Assembly: GCF_047495875.1 (NCBI RefSeq)
Contig: NC_092473.1
Span: 16,474,388 to 16,538,387, forward strand
Length of the DNA: 64,000 bases
DNA from: Pithys albifrons albifrons
Taxonomy: Eukaryota > Chordata > Aves > Passeriformes > Thamnophilidae
Reading direction: 5' to 3'
Made by a program: the position numbers and the translations under genes. This document shows, piece after piece, positions 29,942-38,930 of the stretch. The notes below the pieces were generated by a model. That model was given only the letters and a program-made list of their open reading frames with translations. It was not told where the DNA came from and did not search any database. Positions within the stretch are counted from its first letter, which is position 1. Every line of letters begins with the position of its first letter.

Positions 29942-30100
29942 AAATCCTAGAATGGTTTGGGTTGGAAGCAACATTAAAGCTCATCTCATGTCACCCCCTG
30001 CCATAGGCAGGGACTCCTCCCACCAGCCCAGGTTGCTCCAAGCTCTGTCCAACCTCACCTTGGACACTTCCAGGGGTGGGACAGCCACAGCTTCTTTACT
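29942..30100 (-). mobile_element. CR1 LINE 3' fragment, antisense
   Basis: Reverse-complement CR1: AAATCCTAGAATGGTTTGGG, TTGGAAGCAACATTAAAGCT, CCCAGGTTGCTCCAAGCTCT and TGGACACTTCCAGGGGTGGG. It ends abruptly at the SCACAGCTTCT-like position near 30098. Confidence 0.9.
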
Positions 30101-30144
30101 TGCTTCTAAAACCCTTTTCTTTTGGGGTGCCAGTCTCAGCAGAA

Positions 30145-30167
30145 GGGGGGGGGAAGGGGGGGGGGGG
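30145..30167 (+). repeat. G-homopolymer tract G9-AA-G12
   Basis: Nine G, two A and twelve G in a row, 45 bp downstream of a CR1 copy. Such tracts are prone to length error in assembly and can form G-quadruplex DNA or RNA. Confidence 0.9.
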
Positions 30168-31103
30168 AGTGTTGTCTCACCTTTTTGGTTGGAGCATTGG
30201 CACCCCCTGTCCCTCTCAAAGGCTGCCCCAGCCCTGGGACACAGAGTCAGACTTCCTACAACCTCTGCACAGCCCTGGGATCAGTTTGAACTGCCTTGCT
30301 TTTAATAAAGCAGTGCTTTTGTTGCAGGTATAAAGCTCATATTCTCCATCCTTATCAACATTTTGTGAATCTCCATCTGATCTTTGAACATGGCTCAAAC
30401 CCTGCCCCAGGATATTAATGTTCTACAGCTGCCCTTAATTCCTGGGGCCCCTTTCCCTTATTGAGTCAGTGAAGAGGAGAACTTTAGATGATAAACAACA
30501 TTAATGGACTGTTTCTGCTTTTTTTCTCCAAATTGACTCTTACATTAGAAATCCACCTCACATCTCTGCTGCTGTGGCTCTGGAGGAGTGGGGGCTCTGC
30601 TGGAGGAGGGCTGATGATAGTTTTGGACGGCAGATTGTTCTTTTTGAATGGACAGTGGGTTTTAGAGTTAATTCTGCAGATACTGAGAAGTTTGTACCAA
30701 CCAGAGGCAGCTTTGCTCCCATCCTGCTCCCCTGCTGCAGCAGGAGAGGCTGCAGCACCGCGGGGAGCTCTACCAGCACCCCGAGGTTGTTTCTTGGTGA
30801 ACCAGTTCCATTCCCAGAGGCAAAAGGGGATGTGCCCATCCTGCCACTGCTCATAAGTCAACTTTCCCTGTCCCTGAAGCCACTCTGACTTCTCCCTTGG
30901 TCCTCTGCTTTGAGCTCCAAAAGCAGGTGGAGCAGATGGGACCCCTGCGGGGTACAGACCTTGATCTGGGGTGTCCCAGGGCAGTGACTGCACAGTGCAG
31001 TCTGTCCAGCCGGGCATCCCAGCTCCCTGGGTATTTGTCCAAGGGGACATTTTGGGAAGTAGTTGGGCACCCTGTGACTGTTTGTTCTCTTCCTCCCCCC
31101 AAG

Positions 31104-31244
31104 CTGATGACCAAGCACCCTGCCAAGCGCCTGGGCTGCGGCCCCGAAGGGGAGCGGGACATCAAGGAGCACGCGTTCTTCCGCTACATCGACTGGGACA
31201 AGCTGGAGCGCAAGGAGATCCAGCCCCCCTTCAAGCCAAAGGCT
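31104..31244 (+). CDS. PRKCB: PRKCB exon 16: end of kinase domain, last common exon
   Basis: This 141-nt exon encodes 47 codons, residues 575-621, phase 0 at both ends (CCAAG|CTG and GCT|GTAAGT). [20 protein letters not shown] contains the RLGCG motif that closes the kinase C-lobe. [20 protein letters not shown] and PPFKPKA begin the AGC-kinase C-terminal extension. The junction after Ala621 is where transcripts diverge into the beta-II (next at 37622) or beta-I (next at 42460) tail. Confidence 0.98.
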
Positions 31245-34200
31245 GTAAGTGCTCCATGGCCCCCTCCCACTCTCCCGTGTTGCCAGGGCTCTCCTCTGTG
31301 GTTGCTCCTGCTCATGGGGACACACCACGGGCAGACAGGCAGGTGCTGCTCCTGGAGGTGCCGTTTCTCTGTCTGAGTGGAAGATCATGTCTCCCTGGAT
31401 CTGGCATGTGTCAGAGCTCTTCTGTGGCAGGAAAGCTTGGGGGTGCCTGGTCCCACTCTGGCTGTAACAACCTCATATGCATCTGCTTTTCCTCTGCTTT
31501 ACAGTTAATCCTGTTCATTTGAAGGGACCCCTTTGGTGCTTGGAAAAACTCTGCTTTCAGGGAAATCATGGAGTGGGAGTCCACCTGGTGCAGAGTGCTT
31601 AGTGCTTTAGCTCTGCTCCCTCTCAATGCCTCTCTGCTCCAGCAGCTTTCTCCCTCCTACAGCTCCTTTCCTGACTGATCAATCAGGAACAATCCACCCT
31701 TTTTGTGGCCATCTAGGAGCCTCCACAGTCCTGTCTCCCTCCAGCACTTGCCATGGACAGGGCAGGGATGCTGACCCAGAGAGCTGCTGGCCATGCCCTG
31801 CCTACATTTGGATCTGCTTGTTTTAATTTCAGACAGGTATTTTTACCAAGTTCACTCCTGGCAATGATGCCTTTGTAGGAGCTCTGTAGGGTCCTGTCTC
31901 GATGCTGCTCATTTCCACTCTGTGCCTCATGGTCCAGGCTGTCTCCACAGCTGCAGAGGGACAGTGTCCTGTTCTCCCTGCCTGCCTCGGTGCTGGGAAC
32001 CAGCTGGGATGGTTAGCACAGGGGGCAGGATTGCTGCCTGCTTGCCTTTCCCTGGGAAAGAAAGGCATCTTCAAGCCATTAGACCGTGTAGGAACAGCAT
32101 TACCAGGAAAGCATTAACCTTGATACCAAAGTGTAACTGCGTAAGTCGTTGCAGCTGTTTGTGCACCCTCTGATTTGTCTGGAGTTGGGTTTGGGCCTTG
32201 GTGCCAGGGATGCTGAGGCACAAAGGGAATTCCACAGCTCCTGCCATTTCCCACATCTGTGTCTGTTTTCCAGTGGAGCTGCTGTGTTCCCTCTCCCTCA
32301 TCCCTCTCTTCCCCAGCAGGTCCCCAGCGTCACCTGCCCTGGCCTGAGGCAGTGTCGGTGTTTGGTATTTTACAGTGCACAACAACTGAATTCCATCAAC
32401 TTTCTTACTGCTCTTCTGCTTTAAAATGTGCAAATTTTGTCCTGCTTTAAATGTCTTCTTTCTTTCAAATCCCTTTGACACCGGCCCTGGGGAGGGGGAC
32501 GTTAAGCTGCCGGCTGTCGCTTCACCCAGCGGCTGGCGCCGGGAAAATTCCCCGTTTGATAGGACAGGGAGATTAACAGCAGCTGATTTGGGATTTAGGG
32601 AGGATTAAGACAACTCAGGTACTTGCTGATAGCTGATATTTCTCCAGCAGTGCCTCTGTGCTGGAAAAAGCTGTTTCTTTCGTGCCAGCTGTGGGCACAG
32701 AGCAGAGCAGCAGGAATGGGAATGGCGTTTGGGCACTAAGGGGGTGTTTTGGGAAGATGATGAGGGGAGATGTTGCTGAGTGTTTGTGACCTTCAGGGCC
32801 ACATCAGGGCCAGGCACTGCTGCAGAGGAGTTGGTGCTGACCTGGCTCTTTCCCTTGGCTTAACTTTCCCTTTTCCCCTTCCCACTTGGTGTCTATAAAG
32901 GTTGTGCTGCAGGAATTGTCTGCATTCAGAGCTCCACAAAAAGGCATAAGACACACATGAGGGCTGAGTGTCTGCCCCCAGCCATTCCCTGCTCCAGCCT
33001 GTGCTCAGCCCCAGGAACACCAAGCAAGGGGAGCAGACCATTCAAATTGTCTTTAGCATAATTTTGCTTATCAGAGGTGTCATTAATTCATGTTTAATTT
33101 CACCTGGTGGGCCAGTTCCTCATCCACACCCAGTCTCCAGTCTCACAGAGACACTGCTTGTTGTCTCTTCTGTAGCAGCCACAGATTTTTTGGCCATGTT
33201 TCCATGATTTTGTAGCATCTCTGCAGTTTTGAGTAGTGGTACAGAGGGCTGCTGGGGAGGGCTCTCTGTGCCTGCCCAGTGCTGCTGCTGGGGGGGCATC
33301 ACATCCCTCCCAAAAACCTCATTGTACCCCAACAGGGAAATGGAGCTTCAGGCTCCACCTGGCTGGGCTGTTGCGTGCTCAGAGCTGGAAGTGAATTCCC
33401 AAGAGCTCATGTGTTGCTTTGTGCTTGATTAACCTTTATCAGAGAGTCAGAAATGAGACAGATCAGGGGCTGGGTTGTCTTTGGTGGTTCTGACGTGAGG
33501 CTGTGCTTGGCTGCTCTCTGCTTTGAGTGGTGCATAACAATTCCTTCCCTAGGTCCACAGTTACCCTGGGAGTGTATTTACACTTCCCTGCTCTCCCTGT
33601 CTCTCATTGAGATAATTATTGTTTTTGGTATCTAATTACTCCTTTACTTTACATAAAGCCTAGTGATTTGAGAAGTCTCATTTTGAAAGCACTGAAATCA
33701 CATGGCAGAGCCCGGGATTACTCAAAACAGAATGGGGGGTTAAAAGAATGGCTTTTAATCTAATAATTTTTAATTGCATAAATTAATTTTCCCCTGACTG
33801 CTTTGAGTTAATTAATATTGAAATGCCTTTTATAGACCTGGATGTGTAAATGTGCTGGTTCCCTGCATGTGGGGCTTTGTAGCCTTAGTTCAGTCTGTAC
33901 AAGGTGAGTTCCAATGTTTGCATAAGTAATTTCCTAATTATGTGGGATTTAAGGATTGAGGGGGCTGACAGTGGGCAGGTGGAGGTGCTAAGGTTAAACA
34001 TCTCCTTTGGTAATCCAGTAAGGATTTGCTCTGGGGGTCTCATGGGCTTGTAAAGACTTTCTCTGAGATTTCCCAGACTATTCAGCCACTGTTTTCAGTA
34101 CATTAGGCAGAAACTTGGCTTTTTCCATAGGAGCTGGATGGAAGGCAGAGTCCAACATCAGCGACTCTTGCAGCAAATGCTCCCTTTGCCAGCAGCAGGG

Positions 34201-37200
34201 ATCAAGGGATGCACTGGAGCATCCCAGGCTGGGCTCCTTAGCCAGAAAGGAATGAAAAGCACCATCATCTCCCTGACCAGCACAGGAACCCTCACTGTGG
34301 CCCCACATTGATGCTGTGACCCAAATTCCCCTAAACATGATTGCCAAAAGAGCCCTGATCCTCCTTGGGGTGCAAGGAGCCAGTTTCCTGACCCACAGCA
34401 GCACCAGACTTGCCCAGGAGATCCCTGCAAGGCCAGCAAGATTGTGCCTGTACCACTGCTTTGGGCCAAACCCCTGGAAAATCAAAAGTGTCTTCAGCCC
34501 AGCACATCTCCTTGGTGCTGGGAATGAGAGCTGGTGGCAGCAGCATCCTTGGCTTCTTATGGTCCTTGATTGCATCCCAGGGATCAATGGAAAATATTTA
34601 TTATGCCTTTTGTCTCTATTTGAAATCAAGCAGGAAGGTGATAAAATACAAGGCCATCCTCCGAGCTGACAGGTTTATTTCTGCAGCTCAGAAAGAAAAG
34701 CCATTCTGTGCTGGCTATAAATATTAGACAGAACACGCTGGGATTTATGTAAGATAAATTCCCACCCTCCCCCTTTCTCCAGTCAGGATGGAGTGATGCC
34801 TGTACATTAATATCAGACCAAAATGAGGCAGATTTTTCACAAGGTGGCTTTAGATAAATGTAAACAATGATATGGTATCTCCTGTCCATTAACATGGAAC
34901 TTAATTTAGGAAGCTGTAAGGAAGGTGCTCCTGCAGACAGAGACCATTTGCTGCGTGGAGCAGCAGAGATCCTTCCTGCTCTCCCTTATCACAGGGGTGG
35001 GTCAAACTTGGAGTCTGAACTCCAGCAGTGCTGGGCTGGAATAACCTTGTCACGTTCCCAGAGCCCCCAGCTGTCTTGGGACATGGGGTGAGAGCAGGAC
35101 CAGTGCAAGGTCACCACCTTCAGACCTCAGGGCTGGGTTTGGTTGGGACTTCTATAAACCAAATTTTCAGCTTTAAAGTATTGATTTTATCCATCCATTT
35201 TATCTGCATCCAAAAAAACTCCATAATCTCCACATGTCAGGAGAGGAAATACTATGGATAAATGCAACTTTTCAGATTTTCCATGCTCATATTCCTACCT
35301 TATTGCATGATAGTGAGAAATTCTTGCTTGCCAATATGCATAGTAAAGTATATTTGTGCTTCCTATTGCAGTAACTGGCAGCACCTCATCAGGATTAATT
35401 TTTAAATCTTTCTGAGGGGGTTGTTCATTTGATTTTTTTATTATTTTTTTATGATAGCACATTTCTTTGTAGCCAAAAGGCAGCTGGTGCTGTCAGACAT
35501 TGCACATGAGCTGGCCTGCATGTCTGCACTGAGGTCTCCTCAAGCTAATAGGGAATGACAGCAGGATTGGAAGGCCCTGGAAGGCTCTCAGTTTGCACTG
35601 GGATTGATGGGATGGACAGGTGAGGGCTGAGCTGTGGGTGACCCTGCCTTGTGTGGGTTACTGGGATGGACAGGTGAGGGCTGAGCTGTGGATGACCCTG
35701 CCTTGTGTGGGTTACTGGGATGGACAGGTGAGGGCTGAGCTGCAGGTGACCCTGCCTTGTGTGGGTTACTGGGCTGGACAGGTGAGGGCTGAGCTGCGGG
35801 TGACCCTGCCTTGTGTGGGTTACTGGGATGGACAGGTGAGGGCTGAGCTGCAGGTGACCCTGCCTTGTGTGGGTTACTGGGCTGGACAGGTGAGGGCTGA
35901 GCTGCAGGTGACCCTGCCTTGTGTGGGTTACTGGGCTGGACAGGTGTGAGGACTGAGCTGCAGGTGACCCTGCCTTGTGTGGGTTACTGGGATGGACAGG
36001 TGAGGGCTGAGCTGCGGGTGACCCTGCCTTGTGTGGGTTACTGGGATGGACAGGTGAGGGCTGAGCTGTGGGTGACCCTGCCTTGTGTGGGTTACTGGGA
36101 TGGACAGGTGAGGGCTGAGCTGCAGGTGACCCTGCCTTATGTGGGTTACTGGGATGGACAGGTGAGGGCTGAGCTGCAGGTGACCCTGCCTTGTGTGGGT
36201 TACTGGGATGGACAGGTGAGGGTTGAGCTGTGGGTGACCCTGCCTTGTGTGGGTTACTGGGATGGACAGGTGAGGGCTGAGCTGCAGGTGACCCTGCCTT
36301 GTGTGGGTTACTGGGATGGACAGGTGAGGGTTGAGCTGTGGGTGACCCTGCCTTGTGTGGGTTACTGGGCTGATGACCTGGAGCACTGCAGCTCTTCCAG
36401 TGATCCTGCTTGTAGTCTGTTTTATCCCAGTGCTTGGGGAGGACCAGAGGCCCAGAAAAGCCCAGCCTGACTCCTTGTGCTGTTTTGGTGTTAATGTGAT
36501 GGCTTTGGGCAAGTGTGGGGTTGTTGCTGGCTTGTCAGGCACCTCAAACATCCTTCTGCAAGAGTCTCCAGCTGGGCTTGTTCCATGCTCTGGGAACAGG
36601 CTCCTGCAGGGTCAGGGTGGCTGGAGCTCCTGGGCTGGGGCTGCACATGGACCCCAGAGCCCAGGGGAGTGGCAGGAGGGGAGCAGAGCTGCACTTGGCT
36701 CTGTGCTGAGCCTGAAGAGATATTTTTGGGAGCAAAAGCTTAACAAACCCAGAGTAGAAATGTGAGGATGTGGCCTTACAAACCTGAGGGGAGTGGAAGG
36801 ACAGGCTCAGGCTGGAGTTAAATCGACTCAAGCATTACCCTATTTATTTGAGGTTTGAGAAGAATGTGTCTCTCTTGGTGCTATAAGGACATACAAGAGC
36901 TGCCAAAGGAACGTGCCATGGGAAGCTGATGGATTTTCACGCTGTCGTCCCTGAAACCTCTGAGCAGAGGAAGAAATGGGAAATGTTGACGTTTACATGT
37001 ATTTGTTGTTAATATTTTATTAAATTTAGTCTGACATTTATTAAAATTGCAAATCTATTTACTTAACAAATGAAAGTTAAATACCAGGAAAAATTGTGGC
37101 AGCGCTTGTAGAGTGTGTTCTCTCTGGGGCAACGGGAGAGAGACCTGAGGGACTGGGATGTGCTGGTTGAGCAGCTCCTTGGAGAAAACGGGGCCCAGAG

Positions 37201-37621
37201 AGCATTGGCTGTGTGTGACAGGAGGGGGAGTCCCCAGTCCTTGGAGCAGAGTCCCCACATGCTGTTCGTGGGGATGTGACATGTGTGTCATGGGCAGGGA
37301 TGAGCCTGGTCTGTAGCTGCACAGTGACCTGGCATCCACCTGGTATGAGCTACTGCTCTTGTTATTCCATTGAATCATGACTCGCAGCCTGGGAAGTTAC
37401 AGGGCCCATTGCGCCCCATCTCTTTCCTGCTGCAGCTGCTTCCCATGGCACAGCTTGGGGTTTGCCAGTCCCTGCCTGTGCCGTGCCATGCTGTGCCATG
37501 CCATGCCCTTGTGACTAACAGTGTGTTTTGCACCTTTTCCTGTCCTGACTGGGGGCTGGTGCAGCCCCATCCCACCATTCCCTTCCCCACCCACCATCCA
37601 TTCTTTTCTCCCCTCTCATAG
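31245..37621 (+). other. PRKCB: PRKCB alternatively spliced intron 16 (to beta-II exon)
   Basis: 6377-bp phase-0 intron. Its donor GTAAGT can pair with the beta-II acceptor (this interval) or the beta-I acceptor at 42459. The beta-II acceptor has a long pyrimidine tract (TTCTTTTCTCCCCTCTCATAG region). The intron contains the 54-bp minisatellite at 35611-36372 and AT-rich blocks at about 33560-33920 and 36990-37085. I recognise no CR1 copy in it, unlike most other large introns here. Confidence 0.88.
35611..36372 (+). repeat. 54-bp minisatellite, 14 copies, with repeated 5' splice-site motif
   Basis: The unit begins GGATGGACAGGTGAGGGCTG and ends CTTGTGTGGGTTACTG. There are fourteen copies; all are 54 bp except the seventh, which has a 2-bp insertion (CAGGTGTGAGG). 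Copies differ mainly at three spots (GGATGG or GGCTGG; TGTGGGTG, TGCAGGTG or TGCGGGTG; GGGCTGAG or GGGTTGAG). The last four form two alternating pairs, a 108-bp higher-order unit. Thirteen copies contain CAG|GTGAGG. The period is a multiple of three, so an 18-residue repeat reads open on both strands, but nothing suggests it is translated. Confidence 0.97.
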
Positions 37622-37780
37622 TGTGGACGCAGTGCTGAAAACTTCGACCGGTTTTTCACTCGCCACCCACCAGTGTTAACACCTCCCGACCAGGAAGTCA
37701 TCAGGAACATTGACCAGTCAGAATTCGAAGGATTTTCCTTTTTTAACTCTGAGTTTTTTAAACCTGAAGCCAAGAGCTAA
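37622..37780 (+). CDS. PRKCB: PRKCB beta-II C-terminal exon (alternative)
   Basis: 52 codons plus TAA encode residues 622-673, exactly the length of the human beta-II-specific tail. It starts [20 protein letters not shown]. The turn-motif site Thr641 is in VLTPPD and the hydrophobic-motif site Ser660 in FEGFSF. The end reads [13 protein letters not shown], with Phe where I remember Val and Leu in human, and Ala for Val near the end. This V5 tail decides binding to RACK1 and subcellular targeting of beta-II. Inclusion of this exon yields beta-II because its stop precedes the beta-I exon. In mammals inclusion is insulin-regulated through SR proteins such as SRSF5. Confidence 0.98.
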   Translation, partial: CGRSAENFDRFFTRHPPVLTPPDQEVIRNIDQSEFEGFSFFNSEFFKPEAKS

Positions 37781-38168
37781 GTAGCTGCGTAGATCTCATC
37801 CCCACATCCATCATCCAGTCCCAGCTGCTGTTGTGGTGACATTTGCCATTGCAAAACTTGCATCTGTGGATTTTCTTCAGTCCCTTACTAGAGTGACCAC
37901 ATTTCAAAGCCAGAGGTGTCTTCCTGTGGTTTGGGGTATTCCTGGAGGCAGGTGATGTGCAAGGAAATGCTACAAGTGGGTTTTTGTAATGGTGGTTTTT
38001 TTGTAGAAAATGGGAACCGTTCAGTGGGTGATGGAAGGAAAACAGAGACATGGTGACAATTGGGAGAAATCCCTTCCTCATGTGCTTTAATTCCTGCTCT
38101 TTCCTTTTTCTAGTCTTTTAATGTAATCATAAAAATTTAATATTTAGCCTTCTTAGCCTTAGTGGCAA

Positions 38169-38175
38169 GTAAGTG
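38169..38175 (+). promoter_or_regulatory. PRKCB: candidate 5' splice site in beta-II 3' UTR
   Basis: GGCAA|GTAAGTG matches the U1 consensus at +1 to +6. If used with the acceptor at 42459, it would give a beta-II mRNA whose 3' UTR includes the beta-I coding exon, as reported for mammalian beta-II transcripts. This is a prediction without transcript evidence. Confidence 0.4.
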
Positions 38176-38907
38176 TTTTTAATGAAACTTTTCCCTGGAG
38201 CCTTTCAGCTTCTCCCAAAGGCTTTGGAAAGCCAAGATGCTGATTCTGGCTCCTTTTTAGATGTGTCCTGCTGTTTGTCCAGCCCCACCACAGTCCCCCT
38301 TCCCTTCACAGATGCTTTGGGCTGGCATGTTCCCAGAGCTGGGTCCCCAGCAGTGGGATAAGTCATTCAGGAAGGCAGAGCTGCTGCTGGTAAAGATTTC
38401 TCCTGATTGTGCAGTTTCTAAGTGGCATTTTTTTAATTAAAACAAGCATATCCAGTAGTAAATAAGTTTGGAAGAGCTGTTTTTGAATCCATGGTCACCC
38501 TAGTAAACACCACCAACATCAGTTCTATAGTGAAGGTTTTTCTTCTTTTCAAATGCCAAAGCAATTGATGGAGTTTGTTACTTGTGCTTTAAATGTGTCA
38601 AAAATGGTATTAGCCTAAACAGGAGCTATTTAACTCTGACCAGTATTGTGAATTCTGATAGGAACCTTGTAAAGAAACTTGTTTCAACTAATAGTCCTAC
38701 TCTTAGAAATTGCCACCAGATATTTAAGTGGCCTGAGTTTTGCTTCTGGCCTCAAAGGAGTCATTTCAGGAAGAATGAATTTCTCTTGAAACAACAACAA
38801 TCACACTGCTTCCTTTTATACCCTTGCAGATGTTTGTAGGCTGTCACTGTATCAGTCTGCTTTGACTTGTAATGTGCCAATTTATTTTTTTCTGATACTG
38901 ATTATAA

Positions 38908-38913
38908 AATAAA
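38908..38913 (+). promoter_or_regulatory. PRKCB: candidate poly(A) signal, beta-II transcript
   Basis: AATAAA in an A/T-rich setting (TTATAAAATAAAAAATGAG) about 1.13 kb after the beta-II stop, followed within 30-50 bp by a GTGTTTGG stretch that could serve as the downstream GU-rich element. Confidence 0.6.
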
Positions 38914-38930
38914 AAATGAGAAATTACATC

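Larger units (their letters stand above)
26825..31103 (+). other. PRKCB: PRKCB intron 15
   Basis: Phase-0 intron of 4279 bp. It contains one antisense CR1 (29942-30100) followed closely by an unusual G-run tract (30145-30167). The acceptor is a C-rich tract ending CCCCCCAAG. No coding sequence is seen. Confidence 0.9.
37781..38930 (+). other. PRKCB: PRKCB beta-II 3' UTR (inferred extent)
   Basis: The sequence after the beta-II stop is AT-rich and repeat-free up to an AATAAA at 38908, consistent with a ~1.1-kb 3' UTR. It also holds donor-like sites: GTAGCT right after the stop (37781), CAG|GTGATG (37952) and CAA|GTAAGTG (38169). The last is a near-perfect 5' splice site that could remove the rest of this region and join the beta-I exon. 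The extent is inferred from the poly(A) signal only. Confidence 0.65.

Noticed and set aside
35620..36470. Two overlapping open frames through the minisatellite encoding an 18-residue repeat, and a matching open frame on the opposite strand
   Set aside because: They are open only because the 54-bp period is a multiple of three and no unit frame holds a stop. They lie inside a PRKCB intron and have no start context, domain or splice link. They are a by-product of the repeat.
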